NCBI GenBank assembly: GCA_012959865.1
Contig: DUCH01000132.1
Location: 1-33,436 of the forward strand
Origin: Myxococcales bacterium
Lineage (GTDB): Bacteria; Myxococcota_A; UBA9160; UBA4427
Reading direction: 5' to 3'
Length of the DNA stretch: 33,436 nucleotides
Shown here: positions 1-6,923 of the stretch, piece by piece
How the letters are laid out: the number at the start of each line of letters is the position of its first letter
Position numbering within the stretch: the stretch's first letter is position 1
Notes under the pieces: model-generated
Seen by the model: only the letters and a program-made list of their open reading frames with translations
Database searches by the model: none
What the model was told of the DNA's origin: nothing
Made by a program: the position numbers and the translations under genes

Positions 1-1325
1 TCGGCGAGAGTGGGGTGAATTCCTATGGTCTCGTCGAATTGCGCTTTGCTGAGCCCGGCCCGCACCGCCACAGCGAAACCCTGAACGATCTCACCCGCCT
101 CGTGGCCCGCCATATGAAGCCCCACAACACGATCGCTAGCGCGATCCACCACAAGCTTCATCAAACAGCGCGTCGGCGACGATGTCAGGGTCTGTTTGAG
201 CGCTCGAAACGTCGAGCGATAGACATCAATTCTCCCATAGCGCGCCCGAGCCTCGCTCTCGGTGAGGCCAACCGTACCCAGAGGAGGTTGGCTGAAAACC
301 GCAGCGGGAACCGATTCGTGAACGGGCGTCATGGCACGGTCGTTGAAGAGAGTATTGACGAGGCAAATGGCTTCGTGGATGGCTACGGGGGTCAGGTTGA
401 TGCGGTCCGTCACGTCTCCGATGGCGTGGATGCTCGGCACCGAAGTCTTCGAATACTCGTCCACCATCACTGCGCCGCTGGGCGCGCGTTTCACACCGAC
501 CTCTTCGAGCCCGAGTCCCTCGGAGTTTGGATGCCGACCCGTGGCGCAGAGCACTTGGTTGGCCTCGATCTGCCCGCCGTCGTTGAGGGTGGTGCGGATA
601 CTGCCCGTCCCAAGCTCGATCTTGACGGGCACACTGTTGAAGCGAAGATCGATTCCACGACCTCGCATTTCACCCGCCAAATGCTCACGAAGATCGTCGT
701 CAAAGCCCCTCAGAAACATCGGCCCCCGATAGAGCTGGCAGACATCCGCCCCCATGCCGGCAAAGATCCCGGCAAACTCCACCGCGATGTAACCGCCCCC
801 CACGACAAGCACGCGTTCGGGCAGTGCCTCGAGATAAAAAGCCTCGTCCGACGTAATGGCGTGCTCGATCCCCTCGATTTCGGGTGGGCGAAAAGCCCGA
901 CTTCCGGTGGCCACCAGGATGTGGCGGGCACTGAGAGTGCGGCCCCCGACGGCCACGGTATGCGGACCCACCACGGTGGCGCGCCCCTCGATGGATTCCA
1001 CCCCCGCGCCGTCGAGAAGGCTTTGGTAGACACCATTCAGCCGGGCGATCTCGCGGTTTTTGTTCTCGATCAACCGAGACCAGTCAAAGCCAACCCCGTC
1101 CAGCGACCAACCGTATCCCTCCTCGGCCTCGGCCAGCTCATCGCGGAACGCGGAGGCATAGACGAGGAGTTTCTTGGGGATACAGCCGACGTTCACGCAG
1201 GTGCCGCCTAAAAAGCGCTCTTCGGCCACCGCCACCCGGGCCCCGAAGGACGCAGCCAGACGGCTGGCCCGAACGCCCCCCGAACCCGCTCCGATGACGA
1301 ATAGATCGTAGTCGTAGTTGGACAT
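1..1325 (-). CDS. gor: Glutathione reductase (NADPH), 3' end cut off by window edge
   Basis: FAD-dependent disulfide reductase that uses NADPH to reduce glutathione disulfide in the cytoplasm. The minus frame opens with an ATG at 1325 and stays open to base 1, giving about 441 residues of a usual 450 or so. An FAD-binding GAGSGG motif is near the N-terminus. The redox-active disulfide lies in GGTCVNVGCIPKK, the form seen in glutathione reductases. A second dinucleotide site VVGGGYIAVEFA follows, then the ATGRHPN motif of the FAD domain. The catalytic histidine motif GIHPT falls in the last visible codons, so only a short tail is missing. The gene is divergent from the CobW-type GTPase start 56 bp away. 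Trypanothione or mercuric reductase are less likely because the mercury-binding extensions are absent. The complementary strand carries a 398-codon open frame that is only its shadow. Confidence 0.9.
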   Translation of the reverse strand, partial: MSNYDYDLFVIGAGSGGVRASRLAASFGARVAVAEERFLGGTCVNVGCIPKKLLVYASAFRDELAEAEEGYGWSLDGVGFDWSRLIENKNREIARLNGVYQSLLDGAGVESIEGRATVVGPHTVAVGGRTLSARHILVATGSRAFRPPEIEGIEHAITSDEAFYLEALPERVLVVGGGYIAVEFAGIFAGMGADVCQLYRGPMFLRGFDDDLREHLAGEMRGRGIDLRFNSVPVKIELGTGSIRTTLNDGGQIEANQVLCATGRHPNSEGLGLEEVGVKRAPSGAVMVDEYSKTSVPSIHAIGDVTDRINLTPVAIHEAICLVNTLFNDRAMTPVHESVPAAVFSQPPLGTVGLTESEARARYGRIDVYRSTFRALKQTLTSSPTRCLMKLVVDRASDRVVGLHMAGHEAGEIVQGFAVAVRAGLSKAQFDETIGIHPTLA

Positions 1326-1380
1326 GCCCTCTCGCTCCTCGTATGACGCGGCGTCTCGAATGCTCTATTCGTTGCGCCCG

Positions 1381-2328
1381 ATGAGCGAGCGTACCGAAGA
1401 GCAGGCGAGTCGAAAGGTCCCCGCCCTGGTGGTGTCCGGATTTCTGGGCTCGGGCAAGACCACTTTGATTCGGCGTCTCCTCGACGAGGCCATCCGCACG
1501 GGCGTCAGGGTAGCCCTGGTGTCCAACGAACTCGGCGCGTTGGGGATCGACCGGACTCTGCTCGGCCAGGGGGGCGAGGCCTACGTGGAGATCGAGGGCG
1601 GGTGCGTGTGCTGCGAGCTCTCCGACGACCTACTCGTCACCCTGCAAGACCTTTGGGAGAAAGTCAGACCCGATCGCGTGGTGATCGAGACCTCCGGCGT
1701 GGCGCTGCCCTTCGATACCCAACTGAATTTCTGGCGCGAGCCCGTCTGCCAGTGGATCGGCGACGACATGGCGGTGGTGGTCGCCAACGCCGAACAACTC
1801 GCGGAGGGCCGCGATCTCGACGGTACATTTTCCGACCAAATCACCAGCGCCGACCTCATCGTCCTGAACAAGGTGGACCTCGTGACCCCCCAAACCCTGG
1901 AGCTTGCCGAGAGTCGACTGCGGGAGATCGAACCCGAGGCGCCGGTTGTCCGGGCCCACCACGGCGACATCTCGCCCGACCTGCTCTTCCCCCCCGAGGC
2001 GCTCGCTGCCGGAGCGGGCCCGGACCGCAGCGGGGTAGCTCCGAAGGCGCGACCTCATAGCCACGAGCAGTTCGAGACCGAAATTTGGCAAGTCCCGCCC
2101 GGGCTCAGCAATGCCGAACTCGAGGCGCGACTTCGCCAGCCCGATTTGCTCCGGGCCAAGGGCTTCGCCCAAACCGTCTCGGGAATCCAACTCGTCCAGG
2201 TAGTCGGCCGGCGAGTCGAACTGCGCGAGGCTGACGGGACCGTCGACCCCTCACTGCTCAATCGCCTCGTTCTCATCCGACGCACCCCGGAGGTTGAACA
2301 CAAGGGGGTTGACGACAAAGGGGGTTAA
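1381..2328 (+). CDS. CobW/G3E-family GTPase (COG0523), putative metal chaperone
   Basis: A 315-residue SIMIBI-class GTPase of the COG0523 group, which delivers metals (zinc, cobalt, others) to client proteins in the cytoplasm. Visible motifs are Walker A GFLGSGKTT at residues 20-28, the group-specific metal site GCVCC at 74-78, the ETSG switch region near 103, and the guanine-specificity motif NKVD at 163-166. A His-containing linker and a CobW C-terminal domain follow. I chose the ATG at 1381; the in-frame TTG at 1318 would overlap the divergent gor start. Nothing nearby (no cob genes, no visible Zur box) identifies the metal. The last residues (GVDDKGG) and the TAA stop are encoded inside a 15-16-bp tandem repeat array that continues past the gene. 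Confidence 0.88.
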   Translation: MSERTEEQASRKVPALVVSGFLGSGKTTLIRRLLDEAIRTGVRVALVSNELGALGIDRTLLGQGGEAYVEIEGGCVCCELSDDLLVTLQDLWEKVRPDRVVIETSGVALPFDTQLNFWREPVCQWIGDDMAVVVANAEQLAEGRDLDGTFSDQITSADLIVLNKVDLVTPQTLELAESRLREIEPEAPVVRAHHGDISPDLLFPPEALAAGAGPDRSGVAPKARPHSHEQFETEIWQVPPGLSNAELEARLRQPDLLRAKGFAQTVSGIQLVQVVGRRVELREADGTVDPSLLNRLVLIRRTPEVEHKGVDDKGG

Positions 2329-2420
2329 CGACAAGGGGGGTTAACGACAAGCGGGTTAACAACAAGGCGGTTAACGACAAGGCGGTTGAACAAGGGGGCT
2401 GAGCAAGGGGGCTGAGCAGG
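2291..2420 (+). repeat. Tandem array of 15-16-bp units spanning the cobW-type gene stop
   Basis: Imperfect tandem repeats with a core like TTAACGACAAGGCGG. Clear units run 2309-2324, 2325-2340, 2341-2355, 2356-2370 and 2371-2385, followed by degenerate shorter units (TTGAACAAGGGGGC, TGAGCAAGGGGGC) to about 2420. A half-matching unit at 2291-2308 lies within the GTPase coding sequence. Central units contain the palindrome GTTAAC and so a TAA in frame with the GTPase, which ends at the first of these. The array lies between two convergent genes (GTPase and nth). I see no known element; it looks like a minisatellite-type expansion. Confidence 0.8.
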
Positions 2421-2447
2421 CGCGATGCGTCCGGGGAGACCGGACCC

Positions 2448-3197
2448 TTAGCGGACCTTTCGCCGGGCCGTCTTCTTTCGGACTGCCTTCTTCCGAACTG
2501 CCGCCTTCTTCCGAGCCGCCGCCTTGCGGGAACCCGGGCCGCCGCCCCCCGCCCGGGCCTCCTCGGCGATCCGACGCGCCGTCGCCGCCCACGAGCAGAT
2601 CGGACACGTTGTCAGATCGTGCCCCCGGGCGGGACAATGCTCCCGGCCGAAATAGATGAGCGCCAAGTGGAGCCACGACCAACTCGACTCGGGGAAAAGC
2701 ACTTTCAGGTTCCCCTCGGTTTGCTCCACCGTGCGTGCTTGAGACAGTCCCCAGCGCCCCGCCAGACGGTGAATGTGGGTGTCCACGGGAAAAGCCGGGC
2801 GACCAAAGGCTTGGGCGACCACAACGCTCGCGGTCTTGTGCCCCACCCCCGGTAGAGCCTCGAGGCTGGCAAAATCCTCGGGCACACGCCCCCCGTGCTC
2901 GTCCAAAATTATTTTTGAGAGCGCCGAAATATTCCGGGCCTTGCCGGGCGCGAGGCCACAGGTGCGGATCAGTGATTGAATTTTCGCCGTCTCGACCTTG
3001 GCCATTCTGTCCGGGGTTGAAGCCACGGCGAAGAGCCCGGGGGTCACCCGGTTGACCCGCTCGTCAGTGCATTGGGCCGAAAGAAGGACCGCGATGAGGA
3101 GCGTAAAGGGATCCCGGTGCACCAGAGGAACCGGCGGGGCAGGATAGAGTCCCTCGAGAATCGCCTGAATTCGCTGCGCCTTTTCAGCCCGCTTCAT
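2448..3197 (-). CDS. nth: Endonuclease III (DNA glycosylase/AP lyase) with basic C-terminal tail
   Basis: Base-excision repair glycosylase that removes oxidised pyrimidines and cleaves AP sites. The protein has 249 residues. The helix-hairpin-helix LPGVGHKTA (115-123) carries the catalytic lysine K121, and VDTHIHR carries the catalytic aspartate D139. The region around 188-201 has three cysteines as C-x9-C-x2-C, not the usual C-x6-C-x2-C-x5-C iron-sulfur loop; no fourth cysteine follows. Residues 217-249 form a Gly then Lys/Arg/Ala-rich tail (for example RKKAAVRKKAVRKK), resembling histone-H1-like DNA-binding tails. I chose the ATG at 3197 because the family begins there; an open extension to 3422 lacks family similarity and overlaps a plus-strand small ORF. 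Confidence 0.9.
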   Translation of the reverse strand: MKRAEKAQRIQAILEGLYPAPPVPLVHRDPFTLLIAVLLSAQCTDERVNRVTPGLFAVASTPDRMAKVETAKIQSLIRTCGLAPGKARNISALSKIILDEHGGRVPEDFASLEALPGVGHKTASVVVAQAFGRPAFPVDTHIHRLAGRWGLSQARTVEQTEGNLKVLFPESSWSWLHLALIYFGREHCPARGHDLTTCPICSWAATARRIAEEARAGGGGPGSRKAAARKKAAVRKKAVRKKTARRKVR

Positions 3198-3371
3198 GAT
3201 CGGCCCAGCATACACCACGGGGTCTGGACCCCGATGTCGAATCCTTTGCGCGACCCGAGGAGAAGCGCGTAGAATCAGCGAATCGCTCGCGCAAGGGAAT
3301 ACGCGTGGGTACCCACAAACCAACCGGCCCCCGAGAACCCGCGGAGGAAACATCCGAGTGACGGTTCGCCA

Positions 3372-3581
3372 ATGACTAAAAAAATGACGAAGAAAAATCC
3401 GAGACCCGGGGAGCGGGGGCAAGACCCCGCCGATAGCGATTCGACCGACAGCTCGTCGCCAGAAAGGCGCGAAGAGATCGGCCGCGCCGCGGCCGGGAAC
3501 GGACTGCGCTGGGCGATTCTTCTCTTTCTGGCCGGTGGACTTCTCTTGTTGATTTTCGGCGGGCCCTCGCCCCCCATCTGA
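3372..3581 (+). CDS. Small putative membrane protein, unknown function
   Basis: A 69-residue open frame that I do not recognise. It begins with a lysine-rich stretch (MTKKMTKKNPRPG), continues with an acidic/serine-rich segment, and ends with one strong hydrophobic helix of about 20 residues (roughly 46-64), giving a tail-anchored or single-pass topology with the charged part probably cytoplasmic. It sits in a gap between nth (-) and the PEP mutase-like gene (-), so it is not an obvious shadow of either. No good Shine-Dalgarno lies at normal distance; a GGAGG lies about 27 bases upstream of the first ATG, and the fifth codon is also an ATG. Existence as a gene is uncertain. Confidence 0.4.
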   Translation: MTKKMTKKNPRPGERGQDPADSDSTDSSSPERREEIGRAAAGNGLRWAILLFLAGGLLLLIFGGPSPPI

Positions 3582-3641
3582 GCAGACCCCGATCCGGCCG
3601 GGTCACGAGCGTCCACCGATTTGCGGGGCCCCTCACCACGC

Positions 3642-4502
3642 TCACTCGAACCGGTAGCGCGCCTGCTCCCGGTCGTATTCGGGGAAACCCACGATCTCGC
3701 GGAGTTCGGAAAAATCGAGAACCTCAGCCGGAGCCCGCCCAGCGGCCAACTCCGCGAGGGCGTGGTTCATCGCGCGCACCGCAGAGGAAAGCAGGGTCAA
3801 CGGATAGGCGGCGATCGTGTAGCCGAGGGATTCCAGGCGGTCAGGCGCGAGCAACGGCGTGTCGCCTTGCTCCACCATATTCGCCATTTTCGGTCCGGGA
3901 ATCTCCCGGCAGAGTCGCTCCATCTCAGCCTCGGAGAGCGGCGCTTCGAAAAAAGTAATGTCGGCTCCAAGGTCCGCAAAGGCCTTGCAACGCGCAAGGG
4001 CCTCGTCGAAGCCGTGGTCGTGGCGCGCGTCGGTGCGCGCCATCACCAAAATATCCGCGCCCTCCTCCCGGGCATCCACCGCAGCGCGCACCCGGGCCAT
4101 CGCTTCTTCCCGGGAGACCACGGCCTTGCCCCGGGTGTGACCACATCGCTTGGGGGCGAGCTGATCCTCGATCATCGCGCAGGCGAATCCCGCAGCCGCA
4201 TAACCACGCACCGTACGCTTTGCGTTGAGAGCGTTTCCATACCCGGTATCGGCGTCTCCAATAACGGGAAGTGAAACGGCCTCGCAAATACTCCGTCCCT
4301 GGTCGACCATTTCGCCGTACGAAATCAGCCCGGTATCGGGGAGAGCGAGACGGGCAGCACTCACCGCGAAACCGCTCATGAAGGTCAGCTCAAAACCGGC
4401 ACGCTCGATGAGCCGGGCCGAGAGCGCATCGAAACAACACGGCATTGTGTAAAAACGGCCAGCGCCGAGCAATTCCCGAAGTCGCTCCGAAGGCGTCGGC
4501 AT
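3642..4502 (-). CDS. Isocitrate lyase/PEP mutase family enzyme (2-methylisocitrate lyase-like)
   Basis: A 286-residue (beta/alpha)8 enzyme that cleaves or forms C-C or P-C bonds of small 2-hydroxy or phosphono acids in a Mg-dependent way. DADTGYGN at 83-90 is the metal/substrate loop of the superfamily, and KRCGH (118-122) matches the isocitrate lyase signature, with a candidate catalytic cysteine C120. That favours a lyase (methylisocitrate, dimethylmalate or oxaloacetate type) over a PEP mutase. I chose the ATG at 4502; a GAGGAGAGG stretch lies about 13-15 bases upstream. The open frame continues to 5264 but that part is antisense to tesB. No prp or phosphonate genes are adjacent, so the substrate stays open. 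Confidence 0.82.
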   Translation of the reverse strand: MPTPSERLRELLGAGRFYTMPCCFDALSARLIERAGFELTFMSGFAVSAARLALPDTGLISYGEMVDQGRSICEAVSLPVIGDADTGYGNALNAKRTVRGYAAAGFACAMIEDQLAPKRCGHTRGKAVVSREEAMARVRAAVDAREEGADILVMARTDARHDHGFDEALARCKAFADLGADITFFEAPLSEAEMERLCREIPGPKMANMVEQGDTPLLAPDRLESLGYTIAAYPLTLLSSAVRAMNHALAELAAGRAPAEVLDFSELREIVGFPEYDREQARYRFE

Positions 4503-4685
4503 CGTGGTTACTGCGCTCCTCTCCTCGATTTCGTGGCAATTGCCAGGGAGCTTCGGGCCCTGGGAAACGCCGAAATTGTAGCGGGCTGCGCGGCTCCTGG
4601 GAGTGAGAGTCGCCGCGGCCAGCGAATCCTTTATCATGCCGCCCCGGCGAAAATCCAGCGTCCCCCGACTCACAGGTGAACCGCT

Positions 4686-5537
4686 ATGCAGAAATCCCTC
4701 GACGATCTCGTGGCCATCCTCGACCTCGAGGAATTGGAGCTCAATCTCTTCCGTGGGCGCAGCCCTAAAGAAGAGCAGCAGAGAGTATTCGGCGGCCAGG
4801 TCGCCGGCCAAGCGCTGATCGCCGCGGGCCGAACCGTGAAGGACCGGCAGATCCACTCGCTCCACTCGTATTTTTTGCGCCCCGGAGACCCAAGAGTCCC
4901 CATCATCTACCAGGTGGATCGATTGCGCGATGGCCGGAGCTTCACCACCCGCCGGGTTACAGGAATCCAACACGGCCAGGCGATCTTCGCCCTCGCCGCC
5001 TCTTTCCAGGTCGATGAAGGCGGCGTCGAACACCAGGCCGAAATGCCCGCAGCGCCGCCGCCCGAGAGCCTCCCCGACTGGGAGGAACGCGTGGCCGCGA
5101 TGAAAGCCCGAGGCGAAACCGTCGACGAGTGGATGCACTGGGGCCGGGCCCTGGACACCCGCTACGTCGATGAGATGGACTACTCGGGCGAAATCGAACA
5201 AGAGCCCTTTTGGAGAGTCTGGCTGCGGGCCAAGGGGCAGCTTCCCGATAACCCTTTGCTTCACCGATGCGTGGCCACCTACGCCTCGGATATGACCCTG
5301 CTCGACACGGCCCTACGCCCGCACTCCTTGGCGATGGACGAAAACATGCAAGTGGCCAGCCTTGATCACGCCATGTGGTTCCATCGGCCCTTCCGCGCCG
5401 ACGAGTGGCTGCTCTACGCCCACGAGAGCCCCTCCATGTCCAATTCGAGGGGGTTCACAACGGCCCGGTTCTTCACCCAAGATGGAAAACTTGCAATTTC
5501 CGTGGCCCAGGAAGGGCTGCTTCGCGACCGCAGGTAG
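4686..5537 (+). CDS. tesB: Acyl-CoA thioesterase II
   Basis: Hydrolyses acyl-CoA to free fatty acid and CoA. The 283-residue length is normal for TesB, a double hot-dog protein. The first hot-dog contains VFGGQVAGQAL and the LHSYFLRPGD element (about 59-68). The second contains the active-site segment SLDHAMWFHRPFRADEW, with the catalytic aspartate in SLDH, and near the end a conserved Gln in SVAQEGLLR. The gene is divergent from the isocitrate-lyase-like gene, with 183 bp between starts, and convergent with the luciferase-like gene. A short GC stem (CCGCGC TCAA GCGCGG, 5568-5583) spans the junction with that neighbour's stop codon. It fits with the other acyl-CoA genes in the window but is not linked to them as an operon. 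Confidence 0.93.
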   Translation: MQKSLDDLVAILDLEELELNLFRGRSPKEEQQRVFGGQVAGQALIAAGRTVKDRQIHSLHSYFLRPGDPRVPIIYQVDRLRDGRSFTTRRVTGIQHGQAIFALAASFQVDEGGVEHQAEMPAAPPPESLPDWEERVAAMKARGETVDEWMHWGRALDTRYVDEMDYSGEIEQEPFWRVWLRAKGQLPDNPLLHRCVATYASDMTLLDTALRPHSLAMDENMQVASLDHAMWFHRPFRADEWLLYAHESPSMSNSRGFTTARFFTQDGKLAISVAQEGLLRDRR

Positions 5538-5573
5538 CCGCAAGAATCCGCACCCGCCCGAGGACACCCGCGC

Positions 5574-6491
5574 TCAAGCGCGGTCGAAGATCTCAAAAAT
5601 TTCCTCAAACGCTTTCATCTGGTTGCCCTCGGCTGAGGAGGGCACCAGAATCGGCGTGCTCACCCCCGCGTCGTACCAGGCCGAGAGCCCTTCCAGGATC
5701 GAGTCCGCGGGTCCATACAGAGTGCAATCCGAAAGCCAGGCATCGCTCAGCAAAGCGGGAATCCGTTTGCGCTCCCCGGCCGCAACCGCCTTCTCGATGG
5801 CTTCCATCTCCTCCACATAACCCGCCTCTTTCCAATAGTTCCGGTAGTGGGGCAAGGTGACGTAGAAGCTCAGCGTTCGGCGGTTGACCGCGGCAGCAGC
5901 CGCCACGTCGTCGGAAATACAGGTAGGGATCATATTCCCGACAAAAAAATCTTCGCCTTGTCGCTGCTCGGGAGAAAGAACGCCGAGGGAGTCCTTCATA
6001 TGCGAGCGCGCCGCGTTGGCGAAGACCACGCCCTCGCCGAGGTGTCCCGCGAGGGCGACCATCTTTCGACGCAAGCCCGCAACAACCAAAGGCGGTTGCT
6101 CGCCGGTGCGAGGCGTCTCCCGCCATGCCTCCACGAAGCGCCTCATCTCGGACAGGGGCTTGCCGCCGGTCACCCCCAGTCGGTCGAGCAGTGGGGCATG
6201 GCTAACCCCGACCCCAAAGCGAAAGCGCCCGCCGGACAATTCGTGGATCAGGGCGGTTGTGGCCGCGTAATCCGGGGGCAGCCGGGTGTAGATATTCGCG
6301 ATGGCCGTCCCAAAAGGAATTCGCTCGGTGGCCTGCGCGAGGGCCAGACAGAGCCCGAGACCGTCCCCCACACTGGCGCAATAGATACCCGAGTACCCCC
6401 TTCGTTCGATCTCTCGGGCGAGGTCGAGGGTGGCTGAGCGGCGGCGGGGGACCGCGGCGACCGCCAGGGCCGGGAGGGGGAAGTCTGCCAT
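5574..6491 (-). CDS. Luciferase-like (LLM class) flavin-dependent oxidoreductase
   Basis: A 305-residue bacterial-luciferase-fold protein, probably an F420- or FMN-dependent oxidoreductase. Typical features are the N-terminal beta strand then helix AREIERRGYSGIYC, the PFGTAIANIYTR strand (residues about 59-70), the ELSGGRFRFGVGVSH segment (about 84-98) in which the GVGVSH loop binds cofactor in this family, and the C-terminal barrel-closing strand GVSTPILVP. The start at 6491 is well supported: TGAGGAGAATCG precedes the ATG with GAGGAG at 6-base spacing. It stands alone, convergent to tesB and divergent from the amt leader. The cofactor cannot be decided from this sequence, and no F420 biosynthesis gene is in view. 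Confidence 0.85.
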   Translation of the reverse strand: MADFPLPALAVAAVPRRRSATLDLAREIERRGYSGIYCASVGDGLGLCLALAQATERIPFGTAIANIYTRLPPDYAATTALIHELSGGRFRFGVGVSHAPLLDRLGVTGGKPLSEMRRFVEAWRETPRTGEQPPLVVAGLRRKMVALAGHLGEGVVFANAARSHMKDSLGVLSPEQRQGEDFFVGNMIPTCISDDVAAAAAVNRRTLSFYVTLPHYRNYWKEAGYVEEMEAIEKAVAAGERKRIPALLSDAWLSDCTLYGPADSILEGLSAWYDAGVSTPILVPSSAEGNQMKAFEEIFEIFDRA

Positions 6492-6695
6492 TCGATTCTC
6501 CTCAGAGTGGACCAGGGGCGCTCCAGCCTAGACGCTGAAGCCCCGGCTCGCCGCCCCGGCGGGCTGCCCGGGAAACGAGCAACCGTGCCTGTCTTGTGTG
6601 CATCGCCGGCGAGGGCAGAATGCCTATCCAGACTTCTCGTGCCGGTATTCCACTCCGAGCGGGAATCCAACGCCCCTCTTCGGCGACCTTCAGGG

Positions 6696-6713
6696 TTGGC
6701 ATATGCCTTGCTT
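6696..6713 (+). promoter_or_regulatory. Sigma-54 (-24/-12) promoter for amt-P-II
   Basis: TTGGCATATGCCTTGCTT matches the RpoN consensus TGGCACG-N4-TTGCT, with GG at 6698-6699 and GC at 6710-6711 separated by exactly 10 bases. Nitrogen-regulated amt-glnK operons are classically driven by RpoN and NtrC, so position and orientation fit. I did not find a clean NtrC dyad (TGCACY-N5-GGTGCA type) upstream. Confidence 0.75.
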
Positions 6714-6820
6714 AGTCGATGGAGCGAGGGGACGGTGCGCGTGGCGTAGAGCGTGGCGTAGAGCGCGGCGAAGACGTCGACAGTCGCCAGGCCAGCCCTC
6801 CGAACTCACCCTTCACCTCT

Positions 6821-6855
6821 CACCCAACACCCAACCCCAACCCCAACACCCAACC
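6821..6855 (-). repeat. CCCAA/CCCCAA tract; G-quadruplex motif on the minus strand
   Basis: Five C-tracts of three or four bases (6823-6825, 6830-6832, 6835-6838, 6841-6844, 6849-6851) are separated by 2-4 bases. The complementary strand therefore reads as GGG/GGGG tracts with TT or TGTT loops, satisfying the usual four-tract G-quadruplex rule. It lies within the predicted amt leader on the template strand. Confidence 0.7.
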
Positions 6856-6923
6856 AATATTCACCCAACCTATTTTTTCAACCCAAGCAACGCAAGACGG
6901 CTGAACGGCCACGGAGATCGAGC

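Larger units (their letters stand above)
6492..6923 (+). other. Long intergenic leader upstream of amt with promoter and low-complexity repeats
   Basis: About 430 bases without a convincing gene. It holds a sigma-54-type promoter at 6696-6713, a 12-bp tandem duplication (GCGTGGCGTAGA at 6739-6750 and 6751-6762, then a degenerate third copy), a C-rich CCCAA-type tract at 6821-6855, and a T-run near 6872-6877. If transcription starts about 12 bases after the -12 element, the amt leader is about 200 nt. A 61-codon frame (6719-6904) starting almost at that point encodes repetitive sequence (VERGVERG, then NPNPNTQPIFTQPIF) and is probably not a real protein. Confidence 0.6.

Noticed and set aside
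15-1211. 398-codon plus-strand open frame
   Set aside because: It is the antisense shadow of the glutathione reductase gene, whose minus-strand translation carries all family motifs.
3198-3422. N-terminal extension of the nth frame
   Set aside because: No similarity to endonuclease III; the family start matches the ATG at 3197 and the extension overlaps another candidate.
4503-5264. Upstream extension of the isocitrate-lyase-like frame to 540 codons
   Set aside because: That half is antisense to tesB, which is clearly real.
6719-6904. 61-codon frame beginning near the predicted amt transcript start
   Set aside because: Its sequence simply translates the 12-bp and CCCAA repeats, with no recognisable domain or ribosome site.
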